NCBI RefSeq assembly: GCF_900106855.1
Contig: NZ_FNWI01000004.1
Span: forward strand, 620,001-684,000
Source: Varibaculum massiliense
GTDB lineage: Bacteria; Actinomycetota; Actinomycetes; Actinomycetales; Actinomycetaceae
Direction: 5' to 3'
Length of the DNA stretch: 64,000 nucleotides
Shown here: positions 36,941-44,903 of the stretch, piece after piece
Layout: every line of letters begins with the position of its first letter
Numbering within the stretch: position 1 is the first letter of the stretch
The notes under the pieces: generated by a model
Databases searched by the model: none
Told to the model about the DNA's origin: nothing
Seen by the model: only the letters and a program-made list of their open reading frames with translations
Translations under genes and position numbers: made by a program

Positions 36941-36976
36941 CATTTCCATGATAGTAAACTAATCTTTTTTTCGCAA
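36941..36976 (-). promoter_or_regulatory. Candidate promoter of the pilus operon
   Basis: On the minus strand TTGCGA (36976-36971) and TATCAT (36953-36948) are 17 nt apart, a good sigma-70-type fit, in an AT-rich stretch. The predicted start, near 36941, gives a leader of about 60 nt to the GTG at 36878. Sequence match only. Confidence 0.55.
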
Positions 36977-37138
36977 CGGTTCGGGAAGATGGTTGGTCGT
37001 AAAATATTTAGATTTTTACGTATTTACGGCTGCTTTTTAAAAATTATTTCTGACACTAGGACATACGTCCTGGAAATCCCAGATTATCTATATATCCATT
37101 AACGATTTCCTCATCGCGGGAATATTAATGTTGCTGCC

Positions 37139-37286
37139 GCCCGGCGAAAACCCCGATTTGCCGCCCGACAAGAAGACTCCTGTGCGCCTGGCGGGAACAC
37201 TACTTTGCTGCCTGGTAAGAAGACTGCTGTGCGCCTGACAAAAACGCCCATGTGCTGCCTGATGAGGCCACTCCTGCGCCGCCCGC
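37139..37286. repeat. Tandem array of 23/24-bp units
   Basis: GCCYG(G/A) landmarks start at 37139, 37163, 37186, 37210, 37233, 37257 and 37281, steps 24, 23, 24, 23, 24, 24. Units share GCCTGAYAAGAAGACT-like bodies separated by TGTG or TTTG. It is distinct from, and immediately upstream of, the 19-bp family. It lies between the pilus promoter and the orphan nuclease-like gene, in a 774-nt non-coding gap. Confidence 0.75.
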
Positions 37287-37320
37287 ACTCCCAGTAGCAC
37301 CGGCGGTCAATTTCGGCGCT

Positions 37321-37535
37321 GGAGGGTCAACTTGTATTTGGAGGCTATTCCCGTCCCCGGAGGGCATTTTCAACCCTGGAGGGTCAATTAGTCGCCGAAG
37401 GGCGATTCCGCCAGATGCCACCAGCATTTTCCCTAAATCGCGTGACCGTTCCGCCCTCCTAGGACAAGACCGCCCTCCCAAGATAAAAACACCCTCCGGA
37501 GAAAATCCCACCCTCCCGAGACAAAAATACCTTCC
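37321..37535. repeat. 19-bp repeat element, locus B
   Basis: Five forward cores start at 37321, 37340, 37359, 37378 and 37397, and five reverse cores at 37444, 37463, 37482, 37501 and 37520: exactly 19 nt throughout. Last forward to first reverse start is 47 nt. The most regular copy of the family. Units differ from one another, so this is not a recent slippage expansion. Confidence 0.9.
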
Positions 37536-37652
37536 CGCGGCATCTCAATAATGCGCCAATAACGCCAGTCCCCAGCGGGCAACAAACTGAAAGTATCCTT
37601 GCCCGATTATTAGGAACAGGAGTTTGTTCACCATAGCTGTCAAGGTGTAGCT

Positions 37653-38723
37653 ATGTTTCCTGAATTAATTAGTACCCAGGCGTTTTCGCGGAGAGTCCTT
37701 GCAGACTCCCTAGCGAACAGCTCCCTAATTCAGGTCGGGCGCGGACACGTGATCAGGCCTTTGAAATCAGCAGACAAATGGCAACGAATCCGCTATGTAA
37801 AGTTAGGACAAATCGCCTCCCACGCGGCGCGGTGCCATACTCCCCCGGTGTTTATCGGAGTTACTGCCGCCCTGCTGCATGGCCTGTCCCTAAAATCGCT
37901 GCGAGGCGATACTCCTTTACACACCTCGACTAGGCATTTTGAAAAGAAACTGCTGCCAGCTTGGGTTGATGTCGACACCTCCCAAGGGCGCCCTATCCGC
38001 ACGAAAATACCCCCGACTCCCCTGATTTTCCATAAAATCAGCCTCCCAAAAGATTCCACTAAATTTATCGGTCACCAAGTGCGCATCACCGACCTTCCTA
38101 CGACCACGTTGCAATGTGCCGCCTGGCTCCCAGCCGGAAGCGCCCAAGCAGTAGCCGATTCCGCAGCTAGAAAGCTTATTCCGGAGTGGGGTCAGCTTGA
38201 TCGGCGTGGCCGAGAGGCTTTCGCAGACCGGATTCCAAAACTGCGCGCGCAGATGTATAGCCTGGCCAGAAAGTACCGGAAGCGGCTCGGCGCTCCTCAA
38301 GCTCGGCGAATCCTCGCAAACATGGATCCCCGATTCGAAAGTTACGCGGAATCTTTATTTCATGCCGCCGCACAGTTAGCGCAGGTAAAACGACTAATTC
38401 CACAGTTCCAAGTTAAGATTTCCACCGCTCAAAGCTACTTTCTGGATGCTGCACTCCCGAAGATTCGTAAAGCTTTTGAAATCGACGGGATGCAGAAATA
38501 TCGAAGCAATGATCCTCAGAAAGCTTACGAGGCTATCCAGGGTGAAAAACAGCGTCAAAGTCGGCTACAAAAACTCGGATGGCATATTTACCGATTCACC
38601 TACGAGGACGTGGCAGACACTCTAGGCTTCGCTAAATTCCTGCGGGAACGGCTCGGCACCAGTTGGAACGGTGTGGCACTTCCACCCCTATACCGCTTGA
38701 AAAAGCCTGCTTTTAATATGTAA
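37653..38723 (+). CDS. Orphan AbiEi-like / DUF559 (Vsr-like) domain protein
   Basis: A 356-residue protein. The N-terminal half (about 60-165) resembles the AbiEi-type antitoxin region of actinobacterial proteins: VFIGVTAALLHGLSL, then LPTTTLQCAAW. The C-terminal third (about 255-345) resembles DUF559/Vsr-like endonuclease folds: FLDAALPKIRKAFEIDGMQK, a KQRQSRLQKLGWHIYRFTYE strand-helix, with an E-x-D-G-type acidic pair. No AbiEii nucleotidyltransferase toxin is adjacent. It is flanked on both sides by repeat arrays (37.1-37.5 and 38.9-39.4 kb), so it looks like cargo inserted in a variable locus. Whether it cuts DNA is unknown. Confidence 0.6.
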   Translation: MFPELISTQAFSRRVLADSLANSSLIQVGRGHVIRPLKSADKWQRIRYVKLGQIASHAARCHTPPVFIGVTAALLHGLSLKSLRGDTPLHTSTRHFEKKLLPAWVDVDTSQGRPIRTKIPPTPLIFHKISLPKDSTKFIGHQVRITDLPTTTLQCAAWLPAGSAQAVADSAARKLIPEWGQLDRRGREAFADRIPKLRAQMYSLARKYRKRLGAPQARRILANMDPRFESYAESLFHAAAQLAQVKRLIPQFQVKISTAQSYFLDAALPKIRKAFEIDGMQKYRSNDPQKAYEAIQGEKQRQSRLQKLGWHIYRFTYEDVADTLGFAKFLRERLGTSWNGVALPPLYRLKKPAFNM

Positions 38724-38913
38724 AGACCTATAAGAAGTCTGATTCTATTAGCTATCTGAGCAGTTCTTCTGCGACGTTATGTCCTCACGGGGAATGCGTG
38801 TTTCACGCACGAAACGGATCAATAGCGTCCCCTTATTTCTAGCTACTCCACACTTCTTTGTATCTCCTGGTGCAAGCCTTTTGCCCGCAATTCATATGCA
38901 TATTTCGACCTAT

Positions 38914-39407
38914 GGAGGGCGGAAACGTCACGCTTTATAAAAGCCGAGCAGATACCCTCCCTACTGATAGTTAGATATCTGCCCTATCTAAGCGTTTGGA
39001 GGGTGGAAATGCTGGGGCAATGCACGCAAACAGGAAATATGCGCGGCATTTGCGCCCTCCACGCGCAGAAAGACCCTCTCGACGCAGTAATAACCTCCCG
39101 AGATAGAAAGATCCTGCCTCTTAAACACCCCCCTCGAGACAGGAAGACCCGCCAGCGCGATAAAAAACAGGGGTTAATACCCGAAAGCAGAAGGATTGAA
39201 AGAGGGATTGCCTAACGTCGGAGGGTGATTTTGTCTCTGGAGGGCGGAAACGTCAGGTGCAGATGCATCAACAGGCAATTTGTGCGACAGAATCACCCTC
39301 CGCACGCAAAAACATCCGCCAGGTACAGAATCGCCCCCCGCGCGCAAATAGACCCTCCGGAGACACAATGGAGACACGATGGCTCTCCCGGAATAGAAAG
39401 ACCCGCC
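38914..39407. repeat. 19-bp repeat element, locus C (two consecutive copies)
   Basis: Copy C1: forward cores at 38914 and 38998, a lone reverse core at 38945-38960, centre with ACAGG at 39032, then reverse cores at 39047, 39066, 39085, 39104, 39123 and 39140. Copy C2: forward cores at 39220 and 39239, ACAGG centre at 39271, reverse cores at 39286, 39305, 39324, 39343, 39373 and 39392. Steps are 19 nt except where units have decayed. It fills the 790-nt gap between the orphan nuclease-like gene and the NlpC/P60 gene. Confidence 0.85.
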
Positions 39408-39462
39408 AGCGACTGGGAAGTATAAGTAACTGGAAAGAAAGCAGATGTGAATAGCTAAAAAA

Positions 39463-39497
39463 GATTGTGACCCGAGGGGTCACCTCGGGTCACAATC
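39463..39497 (-). terminator. Intrinsic terminator of the NlpC/P60 gene
   Basis: Perfect 15-bp stem 39463-39477 / 39483-39497, 5-nt loop, followed on the minus strand by TTTTTTAGC. It lies 17 nt past the stop. Confidence 0.93.
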
Positions 39498-39513
39498 CTC
39501 AAAAACTAAATAA

Positions 39514-40236
39514 CTAAAAACGGATGACCTGGAAAGCCGAGGAGTAAATCGGGGCTACTTTTACACGCTCACCAGGTTTGGGGGCGTGAATCAGCTTTCC
39601 GCCACCGATATAAATCGCTACGTGATTGTTATGCCACAGAATGTCTCCGGGCTGAGCCTGGCTGAGCGGCAGCTTAGTGCCAGCAGCAGCAATAGCATTG
39701 GCAGTACGAGGTAGCGACTTTCCGACTTGACGATAAACGTAACCGACAAAGCCAGAACAGTCAAAACCACTAGGAGTCGAACCGCCCCATACGTAAGGAA
39801 CGTCCTGATACTGCATCGCGATTCCCACCACAGTGCCGTCGGCAGGCCCCAAATCGCGCCCTACGAAGGAGGAAGATTGCGAGGAAGAACCTTGTGCGGG
39901 CTGTGCTGCCGGAGCGGGGGTGTTTACCTGAGCAGAGGTGGCAGCCTGAGCAACTTTGTCCACCTCAGAGGAAACAGCCGCATTAACAGTCAGTTTTTCA
40001 ACGGTGCCTTTAGCCAGTTCAGCCGCATTAACCGAGGTCGCAGCCCGCTTAGCAGCAGTGGCATCGGCGCTAGCGGGAACGGCTGCGGCCGCTACTACCG
40101 TTAGCGCAACTCCCGAGCCGGCCAGCGCAGATAGGCGCTTGCCGTTTTCGGAGGAAAAGAACGACTGGGCAAACTGGGAAACCGGAGTGGAGGGACGGCT
40201 CGGAGCGCGGTGACGCGCCTGCAGTTTCTGAGTCAC
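39514..40236 (-). CDS. Secreted NlpC/P60 peptidoglycan hydrolase
   Basis: A 240-residue cell-wall D,L-endopeptidase. Start GTG 40236, which follows an AGGAG that a longer TTG reading (40260) would place inside the gene. The N-terminal part has a basic stretch, then a hydrophobic export segment (ALAGSGVALTVVAAAAVPASADA), then an Ala/Thr-rich helical region. The C-terminal NlpC/P60 domain has the catalytic Cys in FDCSGFVGYVYR and His in HNNHVAIYIGGGKLIHA. Such RipA-like enzymes split septa or remodel the wall in Actinobacteria. Monocistronic, with its own terminator and a candidate MtrA site upstream. Confidence 0.92.
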   Translation of the reverse strand: MTQKLQARHRAPSRPSTPVSQFAQSFFSSENGKRLSALAGSGVALTVVAAAAVPASADATAAKRAATSVNAAELAKGTVEKLTVNAAVSSEVDKVAQAATSAQVNTPAPAAQPAQGSSSQSSSFVGRDLGPADGTVVGIAMQYQDVPYVWGGSTPSGFDCSGFVGYVYRQVGKSLPRTANAIAAAGTKLPLSQAQPGDILWHNNHVAIYIGGGKLIHAPKPGERVKVAPIYSSAFQVIRF

Positions 40237-40347
40237 GATAAGGGTTCTCCTGACAGTCAAAAATTCTCTGGCCGATCAAGATGGCTAACTGGGAGCTACC
40301 CAGGAAACCGTCCTAACCGATTGGTCGTATCTAAATATAATGCTTCG

Positions 40348-40362
40348 GTAACGGAATGTCAC
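40348..40362. promoter_or_regulatory. Candidate MtrA box upstream of the NlpC/P60 gene
   Basis: GTAAC (40348-40352) and GTCAC (40358-40362) form a direct repeat GTNAC-N5-GTNAC with a one-helical-turn step, the pattern reported for the actinobacterial response regulator MtrA. It lies about 110 nt before the start codon. MtrA is known to control cell-wall hydrolases. Sequence match only; mtrA is not in the window. Confidence 0.35.
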
Positions 40363-40505
40363 GTTTTGGTTACGAAAGTTTTTTAATCTTTCGGAGCGCC
40401 CCGACGTCTAAGTGGTCAGCCCCACAAAAACACGCGCCCTCAGAACCGTAAAATTAGTCGCAAAGACCATGCGTTTCCGCAGGGTAAAAGCTCTCTTAAA
40501 CAGGC

Positions 40506-41195
40506 TTAATTCTGCTCGGAGACCCCTTCGACAAACAGGTGCTGCCCCAAAGAAGTGTCAAGTAACACAGTTTTTTCCGTGTCGACCCCAATAACCGCCA
40601 CCTGGTCATTTTGTGGCTGCAGATTTACCTCGTTACCAGGCAAAATACCTGCCTCGTCGAAGAAAGCCAACATCCGCGGTTGTGCCTGCAAAGGCTCACC
40701 AATCCGCACCACCTTAGTGGCCACAATGCCGCCGTATTGTTCCACAATCTGCGCAGCGGACATCCCCGGCCCCAGCAAATCGCTTTCGGTATCGGGAATC
40801 GGGTTGCCGTAGGGGTCAGTCGAAGGATGATGCAACAAATCAAGCAGCCGCATCTCCACAGCATTAGACATCACATGCTCCCAGCGGCAAGCCTCATCAT
40901 GGACCATCACCCAATCCAGGCCAATCAGATCCAAAAGTAAGCGTTCCGCGAGACGGTGTTTACGCACTACTTCCCGCGCCAGCTCTGCACCCTTATCAGT
41001 GAATTCAATCTGGCGATTATCAGCCACAAACAGCAAACCATCACGTTCCATACGCGCCACCGTCTGAGAAACCGTGGGACCGGAATGATCCAGACGTTCC
41101 ACGATTCGCGCCCGCAGGGGCGGCACCCCGTCCTCGAGCATCTCGTAGACAGTTTTCAGATACATTTCGGTAGTATCAACCAGGTCACCCATCAA
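40506..41195 (-). CDS. DtxR/IdeR-family metal-dependent repressor
   Basis: A 229-residue regulator. Winged-helix N-terminus (MYLKTVYEMLEDGVPPLRA, then SGPTVSQTVARMERDGLL), dimerisation and metal-binding domain with KHRLAERLL and the ligand motif HDEACRWEHVMS (His, Cys, Glu, His positions of DtxR), and a C-terminal SH3-like domain (about 150-225). The Cys ligand favours the iron-type IdeR/DtxR over manganese-type MntR. It represses iron uptake genes when iron-loaded. It is divergent from serC across about 155 nt. Confidence 0.92.
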   Translation of the reverse strand: MMGDLVDTTEMYLKTVYEMLEDGVPPLRARIVERLDHSGPTVSQTVARMERDGLLFVADNRQIEFTDKGAELAREVVRKHRLAERLLLDLIGLDWVMVHDEACRWEHVMSNAVEMRLLDLLHHPSTDPYGNPIPDTESDLLGPGMSAAQIVEQYGGIVATKVVRIGEPLQAQPRMLAFFDEAGILPGNEVNLQPQNDQVAVIGVDTEKTVLLDTSLGQHLFVEGVSEQN

Positions 41196-41246
41196 TGCCC
41201 CTAACGCCGTTCCTTGCGCGGGAGCTATCGCCGCGCTTATCCTCTC

Positions 41247-41256
41247 TTAGGCTAAC
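41247..41256. promoter_or_regulatory. Partial DtxR/IdeR box
   Basis: TTAGGCTAAC matches ten consecutive central positions of the 19-bp consensus for DtxR/IdeR, with poor agreement in the flanks. It lies about 52 nt upstream of the dtxR-like start, in the dtxR-serC intergenic region. Possible autoregulation. Confidence 0.3.
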
Positions 41257-41351
41257 TCGATTGTCTGCAATTTTTTATGCTTGCCAACATTTTCTAATGA
41301 CATTCAAACCGGATTAGTAACGGTTTACGCACCTAGAGTAAGGTTTTCTCT

Positions 41352-42494
41352 ATGGAAAACTTTGTCAGCATTCCCCAAAATTTACTGCCCAAAAATAAGA
41401 AATTTGGCTCCGGACCCAGCTCAATAAGAAAAACTGCCCTTGCGAAAGTTGCCGCCAGCAATCTGCCCGGCACCTCGCACCGGCAGACACCGGTTAAAAA
41501 CCTGGTAGGTTCGCTACGCGACGGGCTAAAAGAGTTATTCGCCCTCCCGGACGGGTATGAGGTTGTACTCGGTAATGGCGGCGCCACTACTTTTTGGGCG
41601 GTAGCGGCGTCCTCTTTAATTAGGGAGCGTTCCGCGCATGCGGTGTTCGGCTCCTTCGGCGCTAAGTTTGCGGAAACCGTCAGCGGGGCTCCTCACCTTA
41701 AAGACCCCTATCTAGAGCTCGGGGGCGTATCGGCGAGGACGCAGGGCCTAGAAACCAGCAGCGAAATCGCACTATTGCGTGGCGGACAAGAGGGAATCGA
41801 TGCCTATTGCTATCCCGCTCACGAGACTTCTACCGGCGCCCTCAGCCCAGTAAAGCGCGTTGAAGGCGGATTAAACCTGGTAGATGCCACTTCGGTTGCC
41901 GGGGGAATCCAGGTCGACATTTCACAGACCGACGTTTATTACTTCTCGGGGCAAAAATGTTTCGCCGCCGAGGGCGGGCTGTGGGTAGCGCTCGCTTCCC
42001 CGGCCGCTCAGGAACGGGCGCAAGAAATCAAAGCAGACCCGGGTGCCGGCCGTTGGATTCCGCCGATACTGGATTTTTCAGTGGCGTTAAAGAACTCGGT
42101 TAAGAACCAGACCTTAAACACTCCGGCGATTGCCACCTTGATTTTATGGGAAGACCAGGTGAAATGGATGCTAGCCGAGGGCGGTCTGGAGGCAATGGAA
42201 AAACGCACCCGCGCGTCCTCGGCGGTGCTATATGAATGGGCGCGTTCCCACCCGGACGCTTCCCCCTACGTGTCCAACCCGGAAGAACAGTCCCCGGTAG
42301 TGGTGACGATTGATTTCCACGATATTGATGCCAACCAGGTGATTGCGCAGCTGCGCGCAAACGGGATTGTGGATATTGATCCCTACCGCGCTTTGGGGCG
42401 CAACCAGATTCGGGTTGCATGCTTCCCCAATGTGGAAGTGGCCGACACCCAGGCGCTAACCGCCTGCCTAGACTATGTAATCGACCGCCTGTAA
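41352..42494 (+). CDS. serC: Phosphoserine aminotransferase
   Basis: A PLP enzyme that converts 3-phosphohydroxypyruvate to phosphoserine in serine synthesis; 380 residues. It is the actinobacterial form: FGSGPSSIRKTAL near the start, NGGATTFWAVAASSLI, the aldehyde-binding lysine in YYFSGQKCFAAEGGLW, and the C-terminal RALGRNQIRVACFPNVE. ATG with a TAAGG-type sequence upstream. Monocistronic; serA and serB are not in the window. Divergent from dtxR. Confidence 0.95.
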   Translation: MENFVSIPQNLLPKNKKFGSGPSSIRKTALAKVAASNLPGTSHRQTPVKNLVGSLRDGLKELFALPDGYEVVLGNGGATTFWAVAASSLIRERSAHAVFGSFGAKFAETVSGAPHLKDPYLELGGVSARTQGLETSSEIALLRGGQEGIDAYCYPAHETSTGALSPVKRVEGGLNLVDATSVAGGIQVDISQTDVYYFSGQKCFAAEGGLWVALASPAAQERAQEIKADPGAGRWIPPILDFSVALKNSVKNQTLNTPAIATLILWEDQVKWMLAEGGLEAMEKRTRASSAVLYEWARSHPDASPYVSNPEEQSPVVVTIDFHDIDANQVIAQLRANGIVDIDPYRALGRNQIRVACFPNVEVADTQALTACLDYVIDRL

Positions 42495-42536
42495 CCCAGG
42501 CTCACACTTCCCACCCTAGCGCAGCTACCTGCACCG

Positions 42537-42749
42537 CTAGGCAAATACCAGGTGTTTATCTTGAGTGCGGCACTCTGTCAGATACATATTGATAATGGTT
42601 TGATAGGGAACTCCGGTACGCGCAGCCTCTGACTTAAAATAGTCAATGTTGGCAACATCGAGATTTATAGTGACCGGTTTGCGTAAACGTTCCACATAGG
42701 GATTAACGCGGCTTTCGCTAAAATCGTATTCTTTTCTCATTGTCGACAC
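42537..42749 (-). CDS. brnA: BrnA-type antitoxin (CopG-like)
   Basis: A 70-residue ribbon-helix-helix antitoxin. KPVTINLDVANIDYFKSEA provides the DNA-binding strand and first helix, and GVPYQTIINMYLTEC the second helix. The N-terminus overlaps the end of the upstream brnT gene by 13 nt, the usual toxin-first order of BrnTA. It should neutralise BrnT and repress the operon. Confidence 0.88.
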   Translation of the reverse strand: MSTMRKEYDFSESRVNPYVERLRKPVTINLDVANIDYFKSEAARTGVPYQTIINMYLTECRTQDKHLVFA

Positions 42750-43054
42750 CTCCAGTATTGCTTTTCCTCGTTTTTTGTTGCTTTCCGCGCAGAGATTATG
42801 CGGATAATTCTCCCTCGTCCTCGTAAACAGTGGCAGACGGTTAAAACCCGAGCCGACATGCTCAGACCTATCAGTACAAATCGCTTTTCATCTTGCGAAT
42901 GATCGGGGTCGTCGATTACCCGCGCATAGGGATCACCAAAAGCCTCTGTGGCTTCTTCGAAAGTTACCGCGTGCTTGTCTTGGTTGATTGCGGCTTTGGC
43001 ATCATCCCATTCGAAGCTTAGATAACTTTCTATATCCATATGGATATCATACAT
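42737..43054 (-). CDS. brnT: BrnT-type toxin (RelE-fold ribonuclease)
   Basis: A 105-residue type II toxin. Family markers: FEWDDAKAAINQDKHAVTFE at the start, FGDPYARVIDDPDHSQDEKR in the middle, and RIIRIISARKATKNEEKQY at the end with the catalytic Arg/Lys/Glu cluster. It arrests translation by cutting RNA. First gene of brnT-brnA. An alternative start is the second ATG at 43039; no strong ribosome-binding sequence distinguishes them. Confidence 0.9.
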   Translation of the reverse strand: MYDIHMDIESYLSFEWDDAKAAINQDKHAVTFEEATEAFGDPYARVIDDPDHSQDEKRFVLIGLSMSARVLTVCHCLRGRGRIIRIISARKATKNEEKQYWRCRQ

Positions 43055-43142
43055 ATGAGATACATGTTTCGCCAGGATTTTAGTTGAGATTTATCGCCGT
43101 CTTAACCCAAGTTTTTAGGGCTAGCACCCATTTTTTAAAAGC

Positions 43143-43187
43143 AAATAGTCCGTGGGAGCAGCTCCTGGCCACTCCCACGGACTATTT
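43143..43187 (-). terminator. Terminator after the NCS2 permease
   Basis: Perfect 16-bp inverted repeat 43143-43158 / 43172-43187 with a 13-nt loop, followed on the minus strand by GCTTTTAAAAAA. It separates the permease pseudogene from brnTA. Confidence 0.85.
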
Positions 43188-43216
43188 GGTTTCTTAAGGC
43201 TCTTGCCTCACCTGCT

Positions 43217-44692
43217 TTACGACAGCAGGGATTGGATGGGACCTAAGCAGAAGTAGATTACGAACAGGATCGAGACTACCCACATCAGGGGGTGGATCCG
43301 TGAAATCCGTCCGGAGGCAATCTTTACCACCACGTAGGTGATGAAACCGAAGCCAATACCGACGGTAATCGAATAGGCGAACGGCATCATCATGATGGTC
43401 ATGAAGGCGGGAATCGCCACGTCCGCACGCGTCCACTCGATATCGCGGACATTCACCATCATTAGGAAGCCTACGAACACCAGGGCGGTCGAGGCCGCCT
43501 AGGCAGGTACCAGCTCCACGAGCGGGGCGATAAACATAGACACCCCAAACAGCAGCCCGGTGACTACCGAAGCCAAACCGGTGCGTGCGCCCTCGCCCAC
43601 CCCGGAGGTCGACTCCACGAAGGAAGTGTTAGAGGAAACCCCGCCGAGTCCCCCGGCCATGGCCGAAAGCGAGTCAATCAGCAGAATCTCGCGAGTCTTG
43701 GGGGGATTGCCGTTCTCGTCTAGCAGGTTGGCGCCCGCGCCTACGGCCACCATGGTTCCCATAGTGTCAAAGAAGTCCGCGAGCATCAGCGAGAAGATTA
43801 GCAGCACCACTCCCACCGCGGTGGTGTGGGGATTGGTGAAGGGACCGAAGAAGTCAATCGCACCAATAGTGGAAAAATCAGGTAGGGAAACCGGGGAACC
43901 TTTCAGTTGCGGCACGTTAGAGGCCCATGCAGACACGGCCTTTTCATCGGCCGCGCGCGAGCCTAAATGGGCGAAAGCCTGCACGATGAAAGCCAAAACG
44001 GTGGCTCCCACAATCCCGATAAGAATCGCGCCCTGCACCTTGCGGATATAAAGCACAATGATCACAATCAGACCAACGCAGAATACCAAAGCCGGCCAGC
44101 CCACCAGGGAGCCGTTCACCCCCAGCTGTACCGGAGTGCCACCCGGACGAATAATCCCGGCATTAATCAGACCGACAAACGCAATAAATAGCCCGATGCC
44201 TACGCTAATCGCAGTTTTTAGCTGGGCCGGAACCGCTTTGAACACGGCCTCGCGAAAACCGGTCAGCACCAGGATGGTGATGGCCACACCCTCCCAAAAG
44301 ATTAGCCCCATAGCTTCCTGGTAGCTAAGTCCTAAAGCCTCGGGGTTAGCCAAAGTGAAAGCCACCACGGCGTTTAGCCCCATACCGGAGGCCAATGCCA
44401 GAGGGAAGTTTGCGACTAGCCCCATCAGCAGGGTCATTACGCAGGCGACCAGGGCGGTGCCAGCCGCGATTGCGGACTGGCTAATATCTTTGGGAGCCGC
44501 CACCCCCAAAATCGCGGCATTAACCACCAAAATATAGGCCATCGCGAAGAAAGTGACCAGGCCGCCGCGGATTTCCCGCCCAACGGTAGAGCCCCTTTCC
44601 GAGATTTTAAAGAAACGATCTAAGGAACTATCCGACTTTTTCGCCGTATCTTGAGAAGACAAGATAACTGTCCAATCCGCCACCAGGGGCAT
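43217..44692 (-). pseudogene. NCS2-family purine permease (AzgA/PbuG-like) interrupted by an in-frame TAG
   Basis: The gene reads as a single 492-codon frame for a purine (hypoxanthine/guanine-type) permease with about 12 membrane helices, but codon 398 (43499-43501) is TAG. Before it: RGGLVTFFAMAYILVVNAAI, SGMGLNAVVAFTLA and FFDTMGTMVAVGAGANLLDE, ending LVELVPA. After it, in the same frame: AASTALVFVGFLMMVNVRD and the last helices to FCLGPIQSLLS. The missing tail comprises the final two or three helices, so the product should be inactive unless TAG is suppressed or is a sequencing error. The terminator and the tail are otherwise intact, suggesting a recent mutation. Confidence 0.88.
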
Positions 44693-44903
44693 AGAAGTTA
44701 CTTACAGGCTTATTATCGGGAGATTCCCAGGGTTTTTCCAATCTTGACCGCTATCTGCAACTTATTTGCAAATTTCAGCCAGATTTCCTAGTCCCGCCGG
44801 AAGTTCACTAGCCACCATGTCAAAGCCGCTAGACCTAATCACTAGCGGGCAATATCTAGGACGCAAACACAGCCCCCCGCCTTCAGCCAGAGCCTCTAGT
44901 CCC

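Noticed and set aside
37139-39407. CRISPR array
   Set aside because: Units are contiguous with only about 3 nt between 16-nt cores; there are no 30-40-nt unique spacers and no cas genes.
40237-40505. ydaO (cyclic-di-AMP) riboswitch upstream of the NlpC/P60 gene
   Set aside because: Such riboswitches often precede these genes in Actinobacteria, but the conserved core was not found; the segment is short and AT-rich.
44693-44903. Purine riboswitch upstream of the NCS2 permease
   Set aside because: The conserved three-way junction sequences were not found in this 211-nt gap.
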